Below, in pieces: positions 1 to 5,447 of a DNA stretch of 5,447 nt; position 1 is the stretch's first letter; each line of letters begins with the position of its first letter. Position numbers and translations under genes: made by a program. Where the stretch lies: assembly GCA_003449195.1 (NCBI GenBank), contig DMID01000255.1, positions 276-5,722 of the forward strand. The letters run 5' to 3'. This stretch comes from Lysobacteraceae bacterium (lineage in GTDB: Bacteria > Pseudomonadota > Gammaproteobacteria > Xanthomonadales > Xanthomonadaceae). The notes under the pieces were generated by a model. The model ran no database searches and had not been told where the DNA came from. It was given only the letters and a program-made list of their open reading frames with translations.

Positions 1-858
1 GACCGTGCCGGGCAGATCCGCGATGCCGCAGTCGGCCGTGTCGGCAAGCGCAACGTGCTGGCCGGCACCGCCGTGTGCACGCTGTTCTTCGAACCGTCCA
101 CCCGCACCCGCAGCTCGTTCACGCTGGCCGCGCAGCGGCTGGGTGCGGACGTGCTGAATTTCGATGCGTCCACCTCGTCCACCCGCAAGGGCGAGACCGC
201 GCGCGACACCATGCGCAACCTCGAAGCGATGGGCGTGCGCGGCTTCATCGTCCGCCATCACGAGGACGGCGCGGTGGAAGCGCTGGCCGACGCAGCCGGC
301 GAGGGCACCGCGCTGATCAACGCCGGCGACGGCCGCAGCGCGCACCCCACTCAGGGCCTGCTCGACATGCTGACGCTGCGTCAGGCCAAGGGCAGCGATT
401 TCTCCAAGCTGAGCGTGCTGATCGTCGGCGACGTCAAACACTCGCGGGTGGCGCGTTCGGACCTGCACGCGCTGCGCACGCTGGGTGTCGGCAGGATTCG
501 GGTGTGCGGGCCTGCATCGCTGTTGCCGGATGACGGCACGCTGGCCGGTTGCGAGGTGGGGCACGATCTGGACGCGATGCTCGAAGGCACCGATGCGCTG
601 ATGATGCTGCGGCTGCAGCGCGAGCGCATGGAAGAGGGGCTGGTCGAATCGCTGGAGCACTACCACGAGCATTACGGTCTCGACGCCGCCCGCCTGAAGC
701 GCGCCGCGGCCGATGCCATCGTCATGCACCCGGGCCCGATCAATCGCGGCGTGGAAGTCACCGACGAGGTCGCCGACGGCCCGCAGTCGTGGGTGCTGCG
801 CCAGGTCGCCAACGGCGTGGCCGTGCGCATGGCCGTGCTGGAAACGCTGTTGGGGTGA
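1..858 (+). CDS. pyrB: Aspartate carbamoyltransferase catalytic chain, 5' end missing
   Basis: This enzyme condenses carbamoyl phosphate with L-aspartate to give N-carbamoyl-aspartate, the first committed step of cytosolic pyrimidine synthesis. The frame is open from base 1, so the gene starts left of the window. 285 residues are visible against about 310 in the family, so about 25 are missing. The GTG at position 55 is internal, because conserved sequence precedes it. Numbering visible residues from 1, the carbamoyl-phosphate loop FEPSTRTR is at 30-37. The 80s-loop residues Ser59 and Lys63 lie in SSTRKGE, and Arg85 is in IVRHH. HPTQ is at 115-118, Arg149 is in GDVKHSR, the RLQ aspartate-binding motif is at 204-206, and MHPGPINRG is at 242-250. 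All the active-site residues known from the E. coli enzyme have counterparts, so it should be active. No pyrI regulatory subunit and no PyrC-like partner follows; the next gene is an unrelated membrane protein 54 bp downstream. Identification is firm; only the start is unseen. Confidence 0.97.
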   Translation, partial: DRAGQIRDAAVGRVGKRNVLAGTAVCTLFFEPSTRTRSSFTLAAQRLGADVLNFDASTSSTRKGETARDTMRNLEAMGVRGFIVRHHEDGAVEALADAAGEGTALINAGDGRSAHPTQGLLDMLTLRQAKGSDFSKLSVLIVGDVKHSRVARSDLHALRTLGVGRIRVCGPASLLPDDGTLAGCEVGHDLDAMLEGTDALMMLRLQRERMEEGLVESLEHYHEHYGLDAARLKRAAADAIVMHPGPINRGVEVTDEVADGPQSWVLRQVANGVAVRMAVLETLLG

Positions 859-896
859 GGATGCTTGCCGAGGATGCGTTCGATCGTCCGCATATC

Positions 897-905
897 AGGT
901 GGGGG
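897..905 (+). promoter_or_regulatory. Shine-Dalgarno site for the membrane protein gene
   Basis: The purine run AGGTGGGGG ends seven bases before the ATG at 913. It supports that ATG over the in-frame ATG five codons later at 928, which lacks such a site. The site lies in the 54-bp gap after pyrB, and no clear terminator separates the two genes, so cotranscription with pyrB is possible. Confidence 0.6.
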
Positions 906-912
906 ATAGCCA

Positions 913-2364
913 ATGGCTGCAATTCGCATGCCGCGTGAAATCCCTCCGTCGTCGGTCGGTGTCACCCGCGATTTCATTGCGTTCCTGATCCTGTTGGCTT
1001 TCGCTGCCGCCATCTGGCTGCCGGCGATCGGTACGCCGTTCTGGGGCGACGATTACGTCTACCTGTACGGCGCACGTGAGGCCAATCTCGCCGGGCTGTC
1101 TTGGGGGCAGACGTTCTGGCCTTCGCTGCCGGTGCAGTTCTGGCGGCCGTTGTCGCAGGAAGCCTGGTGGCGCGTGGTCGCGGGCATGATGGAGGCCGAT
1201 CCGCAAATCGCCCACATGGCGGCCTTGGGTTTCCATCTGTTGGGGGCTGTTGCCGTCGGCCTGCTGGGCGGCACGCTGGCACGAGTTTGCCGCTGGGAGC
1301 GGCCAGTGTCGGTCGGGTTGTTGTCTGGCGGTCTGTACGGGGTATTGGCCGTCGGTCTGTTGCCGGTGCACTGGGTGGCCGCCGTCAACAGCCCGATCCT
1401 CGTGGTCTTCACCGGGCTGGCCGCATCGGCTTGGTTGGCTGCCTCGACCAGGCAGGGGGCATTGAGGGTGATGTTGCTGGCGATGGTGCCGTTGTTTTTC
1501 GGCCTTGCATTGCTGAGCAAGGAGTCGGCAATCCTCACGCCCGGGATGTTGTTCGGAGTATCGCTGTTTGCCGGCAGCCGGATGCGTCGTGGCGAGTGGA
1601 TCACGTTGACCGTGTGCATCGGGACGGGATTGATTTGGCTCTGGCTGCGCTCGAAGGTGACGGTTCCACCGGCACCGGAGTATGCCTATGCCTTCGGTGG
1701 CAACCTGCTGCGCAATGCGGCGTCATTGCTGGCATGGCTGCTGAACGTGCCGCGCGAGGCTTTGCGGCTGGTAGCCACTGGTGGATTGCGTTCGGGCGGG
1801 ATCTGGGCGACAGCAGTGACCGTGCCTGTCGTCGCGGCATGGAGCCTGGCCTTTTCCCGTGGCGGATTTTCCCGTTTGTCGCGCAGCCAGTGGCTGCTGA
1901 CATTGGTGCTGCCGGTATTCGCATACGCACCATATTTCCCGTTGGCTTGGAACAGCTATGCGTATTACGCCGCGATTGCCGCCATCGTGCCGACGATTGT
2001 GCTGGCGCGTGCGCTGCAAGGGCGCCGCGCGTTGCTGGTTGCGGTCGTGCTGATTGGTGTTTCGTCATTGCTGGCAGTGGAAGGGACGCGCAAGTTGGAT
2101 CATCCGGGCTTGATCGGACGCGCACGCTGGGCCGAAGCCACACTCCGGCAGGTCGAGGTCTGGCCTCGGCCAGCTGGCCCCTTGTCGGTGCATGTGGCCG
2201 ACGATCAGCGTTTTTATGCCATCGGGATGTACGGATTGGCCTGGAGGCTGGGTATGCCGATCAGCCAGATCCACCCGGTTGGCGATTGCGCTCAGACGGC
2301 CGATGCCTGTCTGGATTTTCGTGCGGACGGTGGTTGGGTCATGCATCCGGCGACTGATCCTTGA
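913..2364 (+). CDS. Polytopic membrane protein, probable GT-C-fold glycosyltransferase
   Basis: The 483-residue protein has about ten to twelve hydrophobic segments (for example residues 20-40, 98-120, 127-150, 178-199, 229-247, 325-345, 350-370 and 373-391). A polar tail of about 90 residues follows. After the first membrane segment comes an acidic pair, Asp46-Asp47 (GTPFWGDDYVYL). This is the position of the catalytic or metal-binding acidic motif in the first extracytoplasmic loop of GT-C enzymes such as PMT, ArnT and TMTC-type mannosyltransferases. The motif LLSKES at 200-205 resembles the LLSKE signature common in TMTC-like proteins. GT-C enzymes move a sugar from a polyprenyl-phosphate carrier to protein, lipid or glycan on the outer face of the inner membrane; donor and acceptor cannot be read here. 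The tail has two cysteines, Cys459 and Cys466, that could form a disulfide if periplasmic. Leucine is coded by TTG about 28 times, whereas the flanking genes use it rarely, which hints at a different origin. The start is backed by a good ribosome binding site. A non-catalytic membrane protein remains possible. Confidence 0.75.
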   Translation: MAAIRMPREIPPSSVGVTRDFIAFLILLAFAAAIWLPAIGTPFWGDDYVYLYGAREANLAGLSWGQTFWPSLPVQFWRPLSQEAWWRVVAGMMEADPQIAHMAALGFHLLGAVAVGLLGGTLARVCRWERPVSVGLLSGGLYGVLAVGLLPVHWVAAVNSPILVVFTGLAASAWLAASTRQGALRVMLLAMVPLFFGLALLSKESAILTPGMLFGVSLFAGSRMRRGEWITLTVCIGTGLIWLWLRSKVTVPPAPEYAYAFGGNLLRNAASLLAWLLNVPREALRLVATGGLRSGGIWATAVTVPVVAAWSLAFSRGGFSRLSRSQWLLTLVLPVFAYAPYFPLAWNSYAYYAAIAAIVPTIVLARALQGRRALLVAVVLIGVSSLLAVEGTRKLDHPGLIGRARWAEATLRQVEVWPRPAGPLSVHVADDQRFYAIGMYGLAWRLGMPISQIHPVGDCAQTADACLDFRADGGWVMHPATDP

Positions 2365-2374
2365 CCTACCCGTT

Positions 2375-2413
2375 GGCCATGACCAATGGCCCTCCTGCGA
2401 TTTTGCAGGGAGG
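2375..2413 (+). other. Two adjacent small hairpins between genes
   Basis: GGCCAT (2375-2380) pairs with ATGGCC (2386-2391) around a 5-nt loop. Directly after it, CCTCCTGC (2391-2398) pairs with GCAGGGAGG (2405-2413), with one bulged G and the loop GATTTT. The two stems share base 2391, so they compete at that position. No T-run follows on the plus strand, so this is not a classic intrinsic terminator. It could still attenuate transcription after the membrane protein gene or protect RNA ends. The second stem hides a GGGAGG run, but that run is about 30 nt from the next ATG, too far to serve as its ribosome binding site. Confidence 0.35.
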
Positions 2414-2443
2414 TGTTAAACCCAAAGAATCACTTCCCCTGCC

Positions 2444-4477
2444 ATGTCGCTGGAGCCTGTCGTGCCGACGAATGTCCACAGTCTGTCGTTTGCCGTTTCC
2501 CTGATCCTCGCCACGGCTGCGCTTGCGCCGTTGGCGCATGCCGCCGATGACGGCAGGTTCGATGCGCGCGAGCTGTTCGCGCCCCTGCAGTTGCCTGATG
2601 CGCCCAATGCCTTCCGTTCCGGCAGCGGCAAGCCCGGGCCGCTGTTCTGGCAGAACCGCGCCGACTACGACCTCAAGGCCAGCATCGACCCGGCCACGCG
2701 CACGCTGAGCGGCGAGGAGACCATCACCTACGCCAACCGCAGCCCGGACACGCTGGACGTGCTGTGGTTGCAGCTGGACCAGAACATCTATCGTGCCGAC
2801 GCCAAGGCCAAGGATGTGCGCGCGCCGCGTCCTCCACGCCCGGGGCAGCCGCCCAAACCATGGGCGCCGAGCCCGTCCACCGACGGCTACCGCATCGCGT
2901 CGGTGGAGGTGGAGCAGGGCGGCAAGCGCGTGCCGGCGAGATTCCTCGTCGACGAGACGCGCATGCGCGTGGACCTGCCGGTGCCGCTGGCCGGCAACGG
3001 CGGCACGCTCAAACTGCACGTGCGCTATGCGTACACCGTGCCCGGCACCTGGGGTGGGCGTACCGCGATCACGCCATCCAAAAACGGCGAAATCTATGAA
3101 ATCGCCCAGTGGTATCCGCGCATGGCGGTGTACGACGACGTGCGCGGCTGGGATACCCAGCCCTACCTGGGTTCGGAGTTCTATCTCGAATACGGCACGT
3201 TCGATTACGCGGTGACGGTGCCGTGGAACTGGTTCATCGCCGGCTCCGGCGAACTGCTCAACCCGAAGGACGTGCTCACCGCCACCCAGCAGCAACGGCT
3301 AGAGCAGGCGCGCGGCAGCGACAAGACGGTCTACATCGTCAAGCCCGACGAAGTGGGCCAGCCGTCCTCGCGGCCCACGGCCGACGGCAGCAAGACTTGG
3401 CGTTTCCGCATGGAGCACACCCGCGACGTGGCATTTGCCGCCTCGCCGGCCTTCGTGTGGGATGCTGCGCGCATCAACCTGCCCGATGGCAAGAAGTCGC
3501 TGGCGATGTCGGTGTACGCGGCCGAGGGCGTCGGCCCGCAGGCCTGGGACCGCTCCACCGAATACGTGAAGGGCAGCATCGAGCATTTCTCGCAGTGGTA
3601 TCCGTATCCGTGGCCGGCGGCGATCAACCTCGGCGGCCACGGCGCCGGCATGGAATACCCGGGCATCGTGTTCGACGGTTTCGACGATACCGGCAAGGGC
3701 CTGTTCTGGATCAGCGCGCACGAGCTGGGCCACACCTGGTTCCCGATGATCGTCGGCTCCAACGAGCGCCGTTACGCGTTCATGGATGAAGGCTTCAACA
3801 CCTTCATCGACGTGTATGCCTCCGATGCGTTCAACCATGGCGAATACGCGCCCAAGCGCGACGGCGAGTACGCCCCCGGCGGCGGCAACCCGGTGGACGA
3901 AATCCTGCCGCTGCTGGCCGATGCCGATGCGCCCAACCTGCTGGCGCCGGCCGACGGCATCAGCGAGAAGTACCGCCACCCGCTGACCTACTTCAAGGGC
4001 GCGCTGGGGCTGGTGCTGCTGCGTGAGCAGATCCTCGGGCCTGAGCGTTTCGACCCGGCGTTCCGCAAATACATTGCCACCTGGGCGTACAAGCACCCCA
4101 CGCCATCGGATTTCTTCCGCTTCATGGAAAGCGAATCCGGCGAGGACCTTGGCTGGTGGTGGCGCGGCTGGTACTTCAACAACTGGCAGCTGGACATGGG
4201 CGTGACCAAGGCCGCCTATGTGGACGACGACGTCTCGCACGGCCTCGTGGTGACACTGGAAAGCCGGCACAAGCTGGTGATGCCGGCCACGCTGCGCATC
4301 GAGCTGGCCGACGGCAGCCACCTGGACAAGCGCGTGCCGGTGGAAACCTGGCTGCAGCAATCGGCGCCGCGCATCGTGTTGCCCACCACGCAGAAGGTGC
4401 TGCGCGTGACGCTCGATCCGGACCACAAACTGCCCGACGCCGATCGCGGCAACAACGCAGCCAGCGTGACGGGCTGA
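2444..4477 (+). CDS. Exported M1-family zinc metallopeptidase (aminopeptidase-like)
   Basis: The 677-residue protein is a gluzincin of peptidase family M1, which usually removes N-terminal residues from peptides. The zinc site is complete: HELGH at 426-430 and Glu449, exactly 18 residues after the second His, in RYAFMDEGFN. The substrate-binding GxMEN-type motif appears as GAGMEYP (400-406), and the likely transition-state tyrosine is Tyr516 in LTYFKGAL. Residues 14-33 form a signal-peptide-like hydrophobic stretch ending in AHA, so cleavage before ADD and a periplasmic or secreted location are likely. Basic residues are absent from the n-region, which is unusual. The layout is an N-terminal beta domain (about 45-290), a thermolysin-like catalytic domain (about 300-580) and a short C-terminal beta domain. 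The large helical C-terminal domain of E. coli PepN is missing. A proline-rich insert occupies about 126-144, and GEYAP occurs twice (466-470 and 474-478). The start may instead be the GTG at 2462, which has a better ribosome site. Substrate preference is not readable. Confidence 0.93.
   Translation: MSLEPVVPTNVHSLSFAVSLILATAALAPLAHAADDGRFDARELFAPLQLPDAPNAFRSGSGKPGPLFWQNRADYDLKASIDPATRTLSGEETITYANRSPDTLDVLWLQLDQNIYRADAKAKDVRAPRPPRPGQPPKPWAPSPSTDGYRIASVEVEQGGKRVPARFLVDETRMRVDLPVPLAGNGGTLKLHVRYAYTVPGTWGGRTAITPSKNGEIYEIAQWYPRMAVYDDVRGWDTQPYLGSEFYLEYGTFDYAVTVPWNWFIAGSGELLNPKDVLTATQQQRLEQARGSDKTVYIVKPDEVGQPSSRPTADGSKTWRFRMEHTRDVAFAASPAFVWDAARINLPDGKKSLAMSVYAAEGVGPQAWDRSTEYVKGSIEHFSQWYPYPWPAAINLGGHGAGMEYPGIVFDGFDDTGKGLFWISAHELGHTWFPMIVGSNERRYAFMDEGFNTFIDVYASDAFNHGEYAPKRDGEYAPGGGNPVDEILPLLADADAPNLLAPADGISEKYRHPLTYFKGALGLVLLREQILGPERFDPAFRKYIATWAYKHPTPSDFFRFMESESGEDLGWWWRGWYFNNWQLDMGVTKAAYVDDDVSHGLVVTLESRHKLVMPATLRIELADGSHLDKRVPVETWLQQSAPRIVLPTTQKVLRVTLDPDHKLPDADRGNNAASVTG
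2452..2455 (+). promoter_or_regulatory. Possible Shine-Dalgarno for an alternative GTG start at 2462
   Basis: GGAG at 2452-2455 lies six bases before an in-frame GTG at 2462. The upstream ATG at 2444 has only TCACTTCCCCTGCC before it and no purine-rich site. Starting at 2462 would shorten the M1 peptidase by six residues and keep the signal peptide. In-frame sequence upstream of 2444 meets a TAA at 2417, so only these two starts are reasonable. Confidence 0.4.
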
Positions 4478-4485
4478 GCCGTGCA

Positions 4486-4522
4486 TGCAGTCCGGGCCGG
4501 CAGGTGTCCTGCCCGGACTGCA
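4486..4522. terminator. Strong hairpin between convergent genes, likely bidirectional terminator
   Basis: TGCAGTCCGGGC (4486-4497) is perfectly complementary to GCCCGGACTGCA (4511-4522), giving a 12-bp GC-rich stem with a 13-nt loop. An alternative fold pairs GGCAGG with CCTGCC around TGT inside an 8-bp outer stem. It begins 9 bases after the M1 stop codon and ends 32 bases before the stop of the opposing gene, so it can serve both. No T-run follows on either strand, so terminator function is inferred from position and stem strength. Confidence 0.6.
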
Positions 4523-4554
4523 GCGCTGCCGGCCCCGTCGCAGCGGCGGAGGCT

Positions 4555-5447
4555 TCAATCCTGCGTGCGTGATGCCGTGGCCGTGCCGGCGGTTTCCCGC
4601 AGCCGGCTGTCCAGCCAGCGCCGGTAGAGGGTGGTGTGCAGGTTGTGCAAGGCCAGCTCGATGGCATACGGCGTGCGCGGATTGCGGTCGAGCAGACGGG
4701 CGATGTGGTAGCCGATCGGGCGCACGCCCTGCGGATGCACGTAGACCATGAAGCCGCGATAGAACGGGTCGTCGAGCAACGCCCGCATGCGGGCCACCTG
4801 CAGCTTGCGCAGGCGCGGCATGCGCGCGATGGGGCGGTCGTCATGCTCGAACAGCACCCGTTCGTGGAAGCGATAGCCTTGCCGCGGCATCTGCCGGCTC
4901 AATGCCCACAACTGGCGGTTGAGCATGTCGTAGTGGCGCAGCCCGCCATGCGCGGCGAGGGCGTCGGCAGCAGCAGCACTGACATCGGTGACGACGAAGT
5001 TCTCGGCCTGATTGGCGACATCGTCCACGTGCGAAGCATCGAACACGTGTTCGATGAAACCGGGCACGCCCATGAAGGCTTGACGCCCCGATTGCGAGGT
5101 CTTCACCGCCTTGCCGTCGGCGAAGAATTCGCCGGCGTGCGTGCCGAGCAGGATGCTGTCGGTGTCGTGCAGGGTGAGGAAGGTGCCGATGGACAGCTCG
5201 CCGGCGCTGAAGTCGCGGTCGAATGCGGCATCGCCGAACAACTCGCGCAGCGTGGCCAGCTGCGCCACCTGGCGGCCGGTGCCGCATTCGGCGCGCACGT
5301 GGCCGGCGTAGAACGCATCCAGCGCCCGTGCATTGCCGTCGGCCGGTTGGTAACCGCGGCCGAAGCTGCGGAATTCGCGCCAGCCTTGCGCCCGTGCTCC
5401 GCGCCAGCCGAAGCCCACCCAGCCCAGTTGCACGGCGGTGAAGCGGA
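4555..5447 (-). CDS. Unidentified soluble protein, 5' end beyond the window
   Basis: I do not recognise this family. The frame is open from the right edge of the window to the TGA at 4555-4557. A GTG at 5433 would give 292 residues, but no ribosome binding site precedes it and the frame continues upstream as ...RFTA, so the true start is probably outside. The visible part has no transmembrane segment. It begins with an aromatic- and glycine-rich stretch (QLGWVGFGWRGARAQGW), which could follow an unseen signal anchor. Counting from the GTG, residues about 80-135 carry a compact region with LHDTDSILLGTHAGEF and FIEHVFD. The C-terminal third is rich in Arg, His and Tyr (YRGFMVYVHPQG, YHIARLLDRNP, LHNLHTTLYRRW) and looks helical. 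Only one cysteine is present. Codon use is GC-rich at third positions like pyrB and the M1 gene, supporting a real resident gene. It converges on the M1 gene, so shared function is not implied. Confidence 0.75.
   Translation of the reverse strand, partial: RFTAVQLGWVGFGWRGARAQGWREFRSFGRGYQPADGNARALDAFYAGHVRAECGTGRQVAQLATLRELFGDAAFDRDFSAGELSIGTFLTLHDTDSILLGTHAGEFFADGKAVKTSQSGRQAFMGVPGFIEHVFDASHVDDVANQAENFVVTDVSAAAADALAAHGGLRHYDMLNRQLWALSRQMPRQGYRFHERVLFEHDDRPIARMPRLRKLQVARMRALLDDPFYRGFMVYVHPQGVRPIGYHIARLLDRNPRTPYAIELALHNLHTTLYRRWLDSRLRETAGTATASRTQD
5037..5056. repeat. Perfect 20-bp palindrome inside the minus-strand gene
   Basis: CATCGAACACGTGTTCGATG reads identically on both strands, with no spacer and the centre CACGTG. 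It falls in codons 127-132 (counting from the GTG at 5433) and is in phase with the codons, so both strands spell IEHVFD. It may be a protein-binding site within a gene, a cruciform-forming site, or coincidence. No second copy is visible in the window. Confidence 0.6.

Noticed and set aside
861..938. ATG at 861 directly after the pyrB stop as the start of a small gene.
   Set aside because: The frame yields only 25 codons, overlaps the start of the membrane protein gene, and shows no recognisable feature.
1101..2357. A 418-codon plus-strand frame overlapping the membrane protein gene in another frame.
   Set aside because: It is rich in Arg, Gly and Cys with no coherent hydrophobic pattern. 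The overlapping frame has a ribosome binding site, regular membrane helices and GT-C-like motifs.
2361..2389. TTGACC at 2361-2366 as a -35 box for a promoter of the M1 gene.
   Set aside because: The sequence 17 bases on (CAATGG) is a poor -10 element, and the region is better explained by the hairpins.
2366..3295. A 309-codon minus-strand open frame covering the gap and the start of the M1 gene.
   Set aside because: It has the same shadow composition with no recognisable domain, and lies antisense to the signal peptide and beta domain of a well-supported gene.
3299..4558. A 419-codon open frame on the minus strand, fully antisense to the M1 peptidase gene.
   Set aside because: Its protein is a repetitive Arg-, His-, Val- and Gly-rich shadow product, as expected opposite a gene with GC-rich third positions. 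The plus strand has clear M1 motifs over the same bases.
5431..5433. GTG at 5433 as the true start of the minus-strand gene.
   Set aside because: No purine-rich site precedes it and the frame stays open to the window edge, so a start beyond the window is more likely.

Overview
The window is high-GC proteobacterial chromosome. The pyrB protein and the overall composition point to the Xanthomonadaceae (Xanthomonas, Lysobacter, Luteimonas and relatives). That placement is an inference from recognised protein style, not from a search. It holds four protein genes, two of them cut by the window edges, and is almost fully coding. I see no rRNA, tRNA, CRISPR array, transposase or integrase.

Layout. 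(1) Positions 1-858, plus strand: aspartate carbamoyltransferase (pyrB), missing roughly the first 25 residues at the left edge. (2) Positions 913-2364, plus strand: a polytopic membrane protein that looks like a GT-C-fold glycosyltransferase. Its codon use is clearly different from its neighbours. (3) Positions 2444-4477, plus strand: an exported zinc metallopeptidase of family M1 with an intact HExxH-18x-E site. (4) Positions 4555-5447, minus strand: a conserved-looking soluble protein that I cannot name, open at the right edge. Genes 3 and 4 converge on a strong 12-bp hairpin at 4486-4522. Two small hairpins sit in the 79-bp gap between genes 2 and 3.

The genes do not form an obvious pathway. 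pyrB is pyrimidine housekeeping, the M1 enzyme degrades peptides in the cell envelope, and the GT-C-like protein probably works on a lipid-linked sugar in the inner membrane. The neighbourhood looks mostly ordinary. I found no convincing new multi-gene system. The points most worth a second look are the codon-atypical GT-C gene between pyrB and the peptidase gene, a perfect 20-bp palindrome inside gene 4, and the unidentified gene 4 itself.
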